This document shows, piece by piece, positions 12,201 to 24,400 of a stretch of 64,000 nt of DNA. How positions within the stretch are numbered: position 1 is the stretch's first letter; each line of letters begins with the position of its first letter. The notes below the pieces were generated by a model that saw nothing but the letters and a program-made list of their open reading frames with translations, made no database searches and was not told the DNA's origin. The stretch covers positions 20,246,741-20,310,740 of the forward strand of contig CM068545.1 of assembly GCA_035048495.1 (NCBI GenBank). The letters run 5' to 3'. A program made the position numbers and the translations under genes. The stretch is from Euptelea pleiosperma. Its lineage: Eukaryota > Streptophyta > Magnoliopsida > Ranunculales > Eupteleaceae.

Positions 12201-15200
12201 GCTAATGGTGAAGATGATGACGCTCTCTATGGTGAGTTTGAAGATTTAGAAACGGGAGAGAAGTATGATAGCCAACACATGGACGGTGTTGGTACAGATG
12301 CAATCCAAAAAGAAGATGACCCATCAATTGAGGAGCGGAGGCTTAAAAAGCTTGCACTTCGTTCAAAATTTGATGCTCAATATCCTTTTCCTCAATTGTT
12401 TTTTTCACTATGTCTTCTACTCTAATATTTTTTGAAGGCTTTATAATGTGGCTGAACGGAGGAATGGTTGACTCAGGTTCTGCTGTTTGTCCACACATGG
12501 TTCCGTAATTTCATTTTCATTGATATGGAAAATTTAATCTTTCTGGCTTCTAAATCATGTCTGCCTTCACAACTTCTTTTAAGTTGTAGCTTTGAACTTA
12601 CATACCTATTTTTTTTTTAATAAAAATAAGTTTTGTGCAAAAAAAATTTAATAAGTTGCTTCGTGTGGCCTTAACTTCAATCTACATATAATGAATCTGA
12701 GACATCGGATGAAGAAACTGATAAAAAGAATGGCACCAAGTTTCCCCGAAATCAAGTCACTGATGGTGGTTATTTTGACAAGGTAAACTTTGCTGTTCTT
12801 TGTTTCAATCCTTGCATTTACTTTGAGGAGGCATGTAATAGCTAAGGGTCGGAATTTGCAGTTAAAGGAGGAGATTGAACTTCGGAAACAGATGAATATA
12901 GCCGAACTCAATGATCTTGATGAGGCAACTCGATTAGAGATAGAGGGTTTCAGAACAGGGACATACATGAGGTTGGAGGTTCATGATGTTCCATTTGAGA
13001 TGGTTGAACATTTTGACCCCTGCCATCCTATTCTGGTTGGAAGCATTGGTCTTGGGGAGGAAAATGTTGGATACATGCAGGTTAGTATGTATGTCCTAAC
13101 GTAGTTTTTGTTGTGGACTACTTCTATTACTGATCATTTGCCCCATCTTGGATAAATTTCACTTAATAATGGTGTAATTAGATATTTTATTTCTTGTATG
13201 CATGACAGAAAAATCTAGATTATTGTGCATTATTTGATTTATTACTTTATTTTGATCATTTACAGGAAATCATGCAAATAGAAAATAGTTTTTTTTTATT
13301 AGTATAAGTATTATTAACAAAGGGAAAACCCCACAATGTACAAACAGAAAGGGACCTCAAGATAAGGTCCCCAAACGAAACAAACTACTGCTATGGAGAA
13401 GAGGAAGCTGCTATCATCTCCTCCCATCTAAATACAAAGGAGTCGAAATAGCAGCCTTTAAACTCCGGGGAGATAGAAGACCAAAGATACAATAGGGCCT
13501 TGACTCTCAACACTACCCTTAGAAGGTCTTCTTCCTTTCCTTCAAAGATACGGTTGTTTCTCTCCATACAACCCACATCATAGCATATGGAAGGATATGC
13601 CACAAATATCTCCCTCTTCCACTGAAGTTGTTCTGCCTACTCCCTTGGATAATGTCAATCACATGTTTTGGGATCACGTATTATAGTCCAAATAGAGAGA
13701 CAAATACCTGCCAGATGCCATGGGAAAAGGGGTAGTGGATAAGGAGATGGCGACTGACTCGATATTTACACAAAGAGCATCTATTTGGCAGCATCATACC
13801 CCGATTATTCAAATGATCAACAGTCAGTATCTTGTCTAGACTAGCATTCCACACAAAGAATATCACCTTAGATGAATTGGAGCTCCCCACACAAACGATG
13901 CTAGATAAAACTTTGGGCTAGTCGGCGTCGGGTTCGAAAAACATCAACTTACTAGAAAACTCCTTTCTTATTCCATCTCCAAAGCCTTTTATCCTCCTTG
14001 GAAACCTGTGAGGGACATTTGCCCACAATGGACAAAAGAGACCCTAGGCTGTCCATCTCCCAATCATTGGTGTTTCTTCTGAAGCCGAAGTCCCAAGAAG
14101 CTACACCATCTGAGACAATCACACAATCTTGAATCTTAGCTCTTCGAAGGTTCGGAATCTGATAAAGAGAAAGAAAGGCAAGCCACAAAGGTTCATCCCC
14201 ACACCAAAGGTCTTCCTAGAACTGAATCTTATCCCCTCTCCCTACCTTGTACTGAATGCCCTGCCAAAATCTGTCTCTAACTTTCAAGATAACTTTCCAT
14301 ACATGGACATCGTAAGAAGATAAGATGACATTGCCATTTCTCCCTTCATGCCATTCCCCATGCCTTCCTTTTGTAATTCTCCTCCATAAACTACCTTCTT
14401 CCTCTCCAGATCTCCATAACACTAATGGTGTTGTTGGTTATGTAAAATGGGAAATCTTAAAAATCTAGAACTTTTTACAGGCTGGGTCCGGGCTAGGCCA
14501 TTGTGAGTGAGACCGTGCCCCTCCCAGAATGCTAGACCTTATGATGTGGGAATTTTCCCAAACAGTCCCACAGTCAAAGAATTAGAAATTTAAAGGAATG
14601 GAATGGTAGAATCCAGTTATAGGATAAACGTTGAATAGGATGTTGGAGCCTGCAAGATGGTTTTTAAGGATTTTTCAAGGTTAGAAGACGTGGAAAAATG
14701 ACATTAATCTATTTCATATGGGGATAGAAATATCTAACTTAGGTTAGCTAATTATTATTATTTTTTTTTTGATCGGTAAAATAAATTTATTAAGGAGGGG
14801 CTGAGACGGCCCCCAACAGCAAAACAACCAAAGCCTTGACCAAAACAAGGCGCCTCAACAAGGCATACAACGGGCAACCAAAAACAAGCAAAAGCAAAAT
14901 GACCAACAGACAACAATTACATAATCAAACGACCCCATCGACAGACAAAGTCTTCAAACTTGAACTTTTGAAGATCGGGAATGACGGATCCCCAGAAAAA
15001 AACAGCAGATTTGATCTTCAGGATAAGCTTTTCCACGTCCACCCCTTTTTCTTCGAAAATACGAAGGTTTCTCTCTTTCCACACCTCCCAACAAATGGCA
15101 AAAGGGATGAGTCTCCAAAGAGTACAACCGCTCACGGAAAAGGCCTTAGAGTACCATCCAGAAATCAGGTTGAAGACAGACCTAGGGAGCACCCAAGACA

Positions 15201-18200
15201 TATCAAATAAGCACAAGAAACGCTCCCAAATCGACCTCGTCACACTACAATGGATGAGCAAATGATCCGTCGTTTCCTCATCGCGACCACATAAAATGCA
15301 TCTGTTGGGCATGTGAACACCGCGCTTTTTAAGATTCTCCACCGAAAGAATCTTGTCCAACATGGCACACCATATGAAAAACTTGACTTTGGAGGGAATG
15401 GGATTTTTCCAAATGTGATTCCCCGGGAAACAATTTTGGGAGCCACCCAAAAGAGAATTGTAAAGAGACTTAACTGAAAACTTACCATTGGGGTCATCGA
15501 TCCACCATCGTCTATCTTCTTCACTCTCCGTTAGATGAATCCCTTCTAGACGTGATAGTAAGGTAGCCACTGAATCCAACTCCCAATCGTTGATCCGTCT
15601 TTTGAGGCCCAGATCCCAGGAAGGAGACCCATTGGCGAAGTTCAAGACAGCCCAAACCGACTCTCCTTTCCTATTGGAAATGGCATAAATCATAGGGAAC
15701 TCTTCACTGAGAGGAAGATCTCCACACCACCTATCTTCCCAGAATCTAATTGATTGGCCGTTCCCAACTCTGAAGGAGCTCCCATTTCTAATTGTCCCTG
15801 TCAACTTGGAAATACCTTTCCACACCCCAGTCCCATAAGAGGAGTATGGAATTCTGCTGTCCCACCCATTCGAGTCGACACCCTGCTTAGCTGTGATAAC
15901 ACTTCTCCATAGACTATCTCTCTCAATGCCGAATCTCCAGAGCCATTTGCCCAGTAAAGCGTCATTCATGAGCTTAATCTGCTGAACACCAAGACCACCC
16001 GCTTTACTATCCAAGCATAACTTTGACCAGCTCACAAGGTGAAACTTATGATGTTCTTCACTATCGTCCCATAAGAAGTTCCTTATGATGCTTTCAATCT
16101 TCTTTGCAACTCCAACCGGAATAGAAAAAAGAGACAAGTAGTAATAGGCAGATTGGATAAGGTGCTTTTCACAAGAGTGAGTCTTCCACCTTTTGAGAGG
16201 AATGATCTCTTCCACCGGGCCAATCTTCTTTGTGCTCGCTCGATGACCGGATCCCAAATGCTCTTGGATCTGTAGCTCCTGCCTAGAGGGAGGCCGAGAT
16301 AGAACGTAGGGAGTTGCCCTATCCTGCAGCCCAAAATAGAGGCGACCGAGTCCAAACACCTAACCTCTCCCACCCCAAAAACTTCGCTTTTATCGAGATT
16401 AGCCCGAAGCTCAAGTTAGCTAATTATTATTCAACTATGATTTAGGAAAAAGAAAAGAAAAAGAGGAAAAATACATTGAATTTTTAAGGTAAGGTTGCAC
16501 CCACCAGCATATGCATGTAAGGCGCACGACTACGACACAAGGTGTTAAGAAAGGTATAAAAGATGTGAGGTATAAGCCTTTTTTTATAGCCTCTGTGGAT
16601 GAGGCGTATGTCTCACAAGTTTTTAAGCTTTTTAATAAGCCTCAGGGCATTTTGGAAAGTCTCACCCCTAGGCGAGCCTCAAGGCATAAGCCTCAAGCGC
16701 CTTTTAAAACAGTGACACAAACAACTTCATTGATTCAAAGAGAGCAATTACATGGCAATAAATAGATGTACTGGGCAACAACCACTAAAATCTTCTATAT
16801 GGGCACAAACGTCTATTTACGAAGACTTATTAAAACCAAGTACTTTCCAAAATTATGTACTTTCTGAATTTCCCTGTATTCTTTTTTGTTTGAAATAAAA
16901 GATAATGCAAGGGCATTTTCACACCGGGCTCAAGTGGGGCAGCCTGCGTATATGGGGCACACTCGGGGTGGGATGGCCCGTGTGAAATGGGACCCACGAA
17001 GGAGGGTTCGGCCGAGGGCCTGGATCATGGGCTATGAGATAAAGGAATTTAATCTCACGCTACCAACAGTCGCGGCTTTTGGGGAGTATTGGTTAAATGT
17101 CCTGCGTCAAAGTGGCATTAGAGTGGGAAGTCTCGTGTTCGAGACTCCTCACCGGGGGTGATTAATGCAGGGGCATTTTCACACCGGGCTCAAGTGGGGC
17201 AGCCTGCGTATATGGGGCACACTCGGGGTGGGATGACCCGTGTGAAATGGGACCCACGAAGGAGGGGTCGGCCGAGGGCCTGGATCATGGGCTATGAGAT
17301 AAAGGAATTTAATCTCACGCTACCAACAGTCGCGGCTTTTGGGGAGTATTGGTTAAATGTCCTGCGTCAAAAGACTTTCCTAATATCTTAACATTATTCA
17401 AATTAAAACTTACCAAAAATAAAACTACTGTAAGTTCTAGAGAAGGACATAAGGTTCCTACTAATAACCAAAATCTACTTAAAAGAACTTCTAAACTAAC
17501 TTAAACCAAAACAAATAGTTGCTGAGAATTCAGATTTTTTTTAACACTCTAGGGTCTAAACATGATTGCTGAATTTTTTTTGGAGACTTATGGTGTGTTT
17601 GGTCAATGGGAATTGAGGGTGGGAATTTGTAAATCACAATTCTCTATTGTTTTGTCTTTTCATCCGTTTTGGTGATCAAAACTCCCAGCTCAAATGCCCA
17701 CAGGAGAGGTCATCTTTGGTTGGCAATGCTTTTGGATATCTTGGCTTGAAGGAGGGAGAGAGTTAGGTCGTGTTTGGTAGGCCATTTTGTGAGAAAACGA
17801 AACAAAATTTCGCGTGCAAATGCAAATTTTTGTGTGTTTGGCATACCATTTGCGCGCAATATTTTATTTCCACAGTCCTGCAATGCAAGCAAATGATTTA
17901 TCCACCCCTTTGCGGTTCAAATATTTTTACACCATTTTAGCCTTGGTGGGTGAAAATATTTGCCAAGTGGAAATACTTGGGAAAATTGGGGACTATATAT
18001 GAATCATGTTGTTTTTAGGGTTTGAAACCCTAAATTAAGAGGCACTAATTGCTCACAAAATGCTTGCAACATGCATGCATCTCGTTAGGAGAATATTAAG
18101 GTTAGGTGAAAGGCTATGTTAGAAGGAGAGGGAGGCTCCTTCGCCGTTGCTCCTCGGGTGACCCTCACAACCATGTCTGGTGGCAACGTCTCCTGTGTTC

Positions 18201-21200
18201 CTCTTTCTATATATATATTAAGGATTTAAAATTCGTTTTTGATTGGATTCGGCCTAGGTCGAAATCGAAATTTTGGGTGAAATTTCGGTAAAATCTTGAA
18301 AAAAAGTATGCTTAAATAGTCTTATAGTCATATTATATAAACTCCCTTATATATAGGAAGTTAGGAACAAAATCTTATCTCTTTCTCTCTCTACAATCCT
18401 AATATAAGGAAATCTTAATATTTGCCTCAAGTATTCGAAAAAATATATTAATTATCTCACTTTCCCGAAGTATTAGAAATCTTCGTGTGTCGGTTTTGGT
18501 AATGGTTGAAACTGAAATTTTGTCAGTTTAGTCGAAATTTAAAACCTTTCTCTTTATCACACGCACACGCACACGCACGTTCCCCTCTCTTGGGTGTATG
18601 AGTATTTTTCTATATGCTTATCAACTTGAAGAGGCTTTTGATGGACACATGGGAAGGTTTATTAAGGCAAGTATCTCCCATGATACATCTGTCGCGCGGG
18701 ACAACTATCCAAATTTACTAAGGCCTTCCAAACGTGGAAAATTAGGGCATCGGAAATTTGCGAGAAAATGAAGTGCTTGCTAAACGTGTTACAAATTTTT
18801 TCGCGTGTGAATATTGTAGCTCGAAGTTATTTGCATGCGAACTATATTCTCCCATGAGAAGTATTTTGCCAACATTCCAAACACAGCCTTATAGACAAAA
18901 TTACCATCTACGAATCCAATTTCTTGCGTCTGTAGCCTAACATTCGAACCTTCAACTCCTAGATTTTTGAATTTCCCGGAGTTGGAATGTCCGCTATCCA
19001 AACATGCTCCAAGTACTTGGGATCGGCCATACATCTGAGCCTTTGTTTTCCGGCTTTTTCTTTTTCCTCCGTGGCTTCCATAAGGGGTCTCATTCTTCAT
19101 CACTTTAGGCCCAAGGAAGCTTATATTCCTTACATGGGATTCAACCCCTTCTCTTTGCGTCTGTTCCTCTCTGAGTGTATTTTTGCAAGCAATGAAGGTA
19201 TTTAAGCCTTAAAGGTGCACCGAGCACAATGATGTGACACAAAATTGCAATCTATTATGTTATTGGACACCATGGAATCTTAATTCATGTTTGCAAGTAT
19301 TATAATGTGAAAACATAGTTAAGATGTAACATGATAAATAAATGGTTATAGTATAATGATTGCATTAATAGGAGAAATATCACCTGCTTCTTTGTCCCCT
19401 ATTAGTTTTGCCATCTCTTGCCCATTTAAGTGCTTTGCCCTTTAAACTATCAAATTGCTTATCAATCTTGATCGGCTCTCCTGTGCAATTCTTTCAAGGT
19501 GACCATACAGGCGTTGCTTGATTTCTATATCTGCTACGAGAGATTGAGCTTTGCTTGTAACATGGAATTAGAAAATCACCAGCTTCATGCAATGGCTGCG
19601 AAGTTGTTGGTTCTGAATTTATCTACAATTTTCTAGATAGGTAGATAGACATATACCACTTCTTCACATTGTTTAAGATGTTCACAATCTCTGTTTTCTT
19701 AGTTAACTACTTCATTGATAGGCCACCTTTCAATCTATGATCAGAATCAACTAAGCAAACAACATCCATTAGTTTATATTCATAAAGATGGAGTAATGCT
19801 GTTTGCATACAGACCTCTCTTTCATTCTTCAGATGCAAACATCAACTGAAAATCTATCTTTTGTCAATGCACTGTTCACTGTAAGCAAATAAGTAGCAAA
19901 GCTTGTCATGTCAGGGTGAGTCAATTTCCTCCTTTCATAGGGTGGGGATATTTGGATGAGTCTAATTTGAGATGCCATTTTGGGGCCTACAACGGAGACG
20001 AGTCAAGAGCTGACTTTTGGTGGGGATGATCTCCTCACCATGGGGATCATTGCTACCAAAAATCAGCCCATTCTGAAATTTCTAACCCTATCAAATGTGG
20101 ACAAGAGTTAATCGGAAATAAACGGTTAAGATCTTTCAACTTCTAATGTACTTTTAATAGGGGTAGAAATGTCGGAATGGCTGATTATTTGTGAGAATGA
20201 TCTCCATGGTACCGTTTATTTCATCTCTAACTTTAAATTAACATTTAATTGGGTTAGAAATTTCAAATGGGTTAATTTTTCATGAGGATGATCTCCATCA
20301 TTAAATATTATCCCTTTACTCATCTCCATGTGGGCCTCACATAGGCATGTCAAAACATCCTGCTACATCTATATTCTTACACGGATTATCTTGACATGTA
20401 TTTTTATGCGGATCCTTGGGGTCTACATGAAGATGAGCTCAAGGGATGATTTTTGGCGGGGATGATCTCCTCATCATAGAGACAATTGTGAGCAAAATCA
20501 AACCAATTCCGACATTTCTAGCCCAGTGAAAATTGGATTACAAGTTGAAGAATTCTGGACTGGCCATTTCACCATTACTTTATGTCTACATTTGATAGGG
20601 CCAGAAATTTCAGAATGAGCTGATTATTTTGTGGGGATTATCACCATGGTTAGTAGATCTTCACCAAAAATCATCCCATGACTCATTCCATGTGGGCCCC
20701 ATGGTGCCATGTAAAAATGCGAAAAATCCATGTGAGAATAGCATGACCATATATATATGAATCCCGTTATTCTGACACCCTTGTGGGGCCCCACATGGAG
20801 ATGAGTTAAGGGCTGATTTTTGGCGAAGGTGATCTCCACACCATGAAGGTCATATTATGAAAAAGCAACCACTTCGGAAGCTTCTAACCCTGTCAAAAGT
20901 GCACTTAAAGTTAACGACGAAATAGACGATCCAAAAATTTTCAACTTGTTTCATAGGGTGAGAGGAATGAGCTGATTTGTTGTGAGGATGATCTCCACTA
21001 TGATATCCTTAACTCAATCTCCATGTGGACCACACAAGGGTGTCATTTTTGGTGTTAAAATAATTTGACCCTATATATGAAGGGTTGGGATAGGTTGACA
21101 TGTGTTTTGTGACACATAATAACACGGCCGTGGGGCCCGCATAGAGATGAGTTAGGGACTGTTTTTTGGTCAGGATAATTTCCTCCAAATATGGAGATCA

Positions 21201-21444
21201 TACTCACCAAAACTCATCCCATTCCAACATTTGAAGCCTTATGAAAAATGGAATGCAAGGTGAAAAATTCTGAATCGTCCATTTTCACCGTTAAGTCCAC
21301 ATGTGATAGGTTAGAAGTTTCTGAAAGGGTTGATTTCTTGTGAGGATGATCTCTATGGTGAGGTCCTCACCAAAAATAAGCCCTTAAGTCATCTCCACGT
21401 GGGCCCCTGACAGTGTGTCATTATATTGGCAACCTCTCCTGACC

Positions 21445-21476
<32 letters not shown>

Positions 21477-24400
21477 GTTATAGTGATTAATCTTGCCTTC
21501 TTAGCAGCTTCATCACGAGCATGAGATTCAATCACTTGGTTACATGCAATGATCAAAATAGCTTGATCCTGTTGTCCTACTTCTTCCATAACGGAACAGA
21601 GAAGAGACCAATTTATATGCATTTTTCAAGTATCTAGCATATTCATGGACCTCAAGAAAATTATTTCACTAGGGAAAGTCCATATGTTTTAGAAATAGGT
21701 TATCATCATTTTGTCCTCCTTTCATAACATTGTACCACCCATCTTATATTAGCTCAGCAACTTTTTGATTTGGTCAAAATAAGCTAACACTTGCATTATA
21801 ACGTCATCCTATGTTTTGACAGGCAGTGTCACCATCACCTTCCTCCAATTTCCATTGATTGCCACATTTATATTTCAACCATTATCAACTCATGTTTCCC
21901 TTTTTGTGGCATCTGCATTCTCAGTGGGATATTTATTTGTCGTAGAAACTGGGCTTCACAGTCTCATACATGGGACCATCCTTCTATTGTTTGGTTGTTT
22001 CTTATCAACCAGATGTATCTTAAGTTTATTCATCCAACATTTGTACTGCTTTGGCTACGTGAATCCTGGTCCACCGTTCGATTCTATCTAGGGTAATATT
22101 TTCCATCTTTGAATATTTCTTGCTACCTTGAACCACACTATTTTGGCCTTCCTCTTGTCTTTTAAGAGCCATCAATCTGCACCATAGTGCTGTTTCTAAA
22201 TCGATTTTTATCACCTATTGGTCTACTCTTACGTTTCCTTGGCTACATTCTTTTTTATTTTATTTTTATATTTGTTTATCCCTATGATATTTCGATAGGA
22301 GTAGAGTTCTTGAACTTCTTTTCATTAGGAATATACATCCACTGGAATTTATATAGCGAAGTTTTTATCAGGAAATAGAGAAATGCAAGTTTCAAGTAAT
22401 GCGCAAGAAAATTCATTCAAAATCCTTAATGTCAGTTGTGAGGCGTGAAAAATCCCTGGAATCCAGCAATGATACTGTTCACATTACAGTTATAGTCATA
22501 AAAGTAATCTGCAACGTGCCAACCATTTCCAGGTGCTGTACTGAAGTAAACCAACCGTTGATCTACATATGATTCTTTCTTCTACCATAGAGTATAGAAG
22601 AAGTCCATGTTTCTATCATCTTTTGGAAGTCAGATTTGCCCTCAATCTCTGTATCTTAAAGTTCTTTTATTGGAAGAGTCCACAGATCCAACTTTTCCAA
22701 GGCCTGACCCATCAAGTATAAGCACAAGGTTGTGTTGGACCTTTCTCAAGAATCCAAAGTCACCAAAGCATCTGTCGTCATCGTCATTGTTTACACCTTA
22801 TCCCAATTATTTGGGGTCAGCAACATGATTACTATTTCTTCATTTACTTCTATTTCACAAAAAGCATCCACAATAGAACATCCTCACCTCTGGATTACTG
22901 AAGACATGGGTGCACCTTTTGATTTCCAAGAAATAGCTAGTTCCTCCACTTCTAAGGTTCTTGTCAGTGCCTTGAGTTCTCAAAAAGAAACACACGGATA
23001 TACTAGTCAAAAAAAAAAAAAAGGAAACACGTAGATAGTGTACTGGCTATCATATTCCAAAACTACCAGTCTGACAGAATCTCCCCAAGTCCAACGTGAA
23101 CTCCTTAAAATGATAGCTATCTTATAGTTTTCAAGAAATGAACATAAGAGTGAAGATTATATCAGGCGAATTATCCAGGCAGTGACTTGATTGTTTCATG
23201 CAAAGGGATTTATACTTGGTGTGATTCACGCAAACTTTAATAGATTGGATAGTGGGTTGTGATTGACGGGTTCATTGTTAACCTGACTGACCAGTTCTCG
23301 TACTGTAGAGTAGGACATAAGCATTTCAAAAGGTTCACTGTATTCACTGTCAGAAACCAATTGAATTGGAATTATCTGCATTTTAGCTGCTGTTTGGAAC
23401 TTATATTGATCACATGCCATATTGATTTTCACAGAATGCAGTAACTGCAACTGCAAGCTTCAGCCCATTATGATAGCCAGCACCTGTGGCTGGCAACTCA
23501 CAAGCGGTCATTTTTGGACTCAAGGACAAGTTTTTCGGTAGTTCGTTCTCATAACTTATTTGAGTTGGATTAACTGTGAAATATACTAAGAAAAATGAGA
23601 AGAAGAATGAAAAGGTGGTTATGATGTCACACTTAAGATTTTGATTAATGGGTAAGTGACTGCCAAGTGAAACCTACAAAATATTTGACTGGTGAAAACA
23701 TGCATGAAATGAACATTGAAGTTACTGTCATATTAGTGGCACTCATAGTCCCAAAGTTTCTTATTTTTAAAGTGACGGAACACATATGGGATGGGCAGTA
23801 CCTGATAAGCCTTAATTATGAATGATGCTGTTCAATTGTTAAAAGGACACACACTTGAGCCTGCTTGATCCTTCATTTTGTGCTGGATGACCTATACTTG
23901 ATTAGATTACTGCAATGCAGCTGAAGATGAGATAACTCTTTGCTTTGGTCTGTGATATGATTTTCATCTGTTTCACATAAGCACTAAGTTCAGTATATGT
24001 GACGCTCTCCAAGATAAAACGAAGCATAGTTAAATAGTATATCGTAGTATACGTACCTATTATATGCAAGAGAAATTATCTTGTGTGGGTACTCTATTAT
24101 CAATCTTCATGTTGTTGCGACCATTCCAGCGAGTCCATTTTCATTGTGATGATTACAATTCCACCTAATTTCAGTGTATAGTGTCCAAACTGTTACATTC
24201 ATCTTGTATAAAATATGAAATCATAACTTATCAAAAAAAAAAAAAATATGAAATCATATACTTATTGGAGTATTGTCACCATTTCTGATTGAAGCTTCGG
24301 CCATTTTTCTCGTGCACTGAAAGGTTAACTCTACATAATCACCGGAGCTGCGATTAATGATTTGCATCTATTACCTGTAGGCATGTTTTATCATTATTTT

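Noticed and set aside
12033..12425. Exon 7 extended to the stop at 12423-12425
   Set aside because: The residues after FDAQY do not match BMS1, while the AT-AC splice restores the family sequence exactly.
14917..16359. 480-residue minus-strand ORF as a host gene
   Set aside because: It is LINE ORF2 C-terminal sequence with zf-RVT motifs inside an element with poly(A) tail and target duplication; its first ~80 residues are in a shadow frame before the frameshift.
21790..22214. Overlapping ORFs on both strands as a membrane protein or gag fragment
   Set aside because: Hydrophobic composition only; no family motif, splice context or conserved block could be identified.
22985..23035. Another tail-only LINE insertion at the poly(A) run
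   Set aside because: The run is preceded by ACTAGTC rather than ACTTATC and the flanking GAAACAC repeats are short and imperfect.
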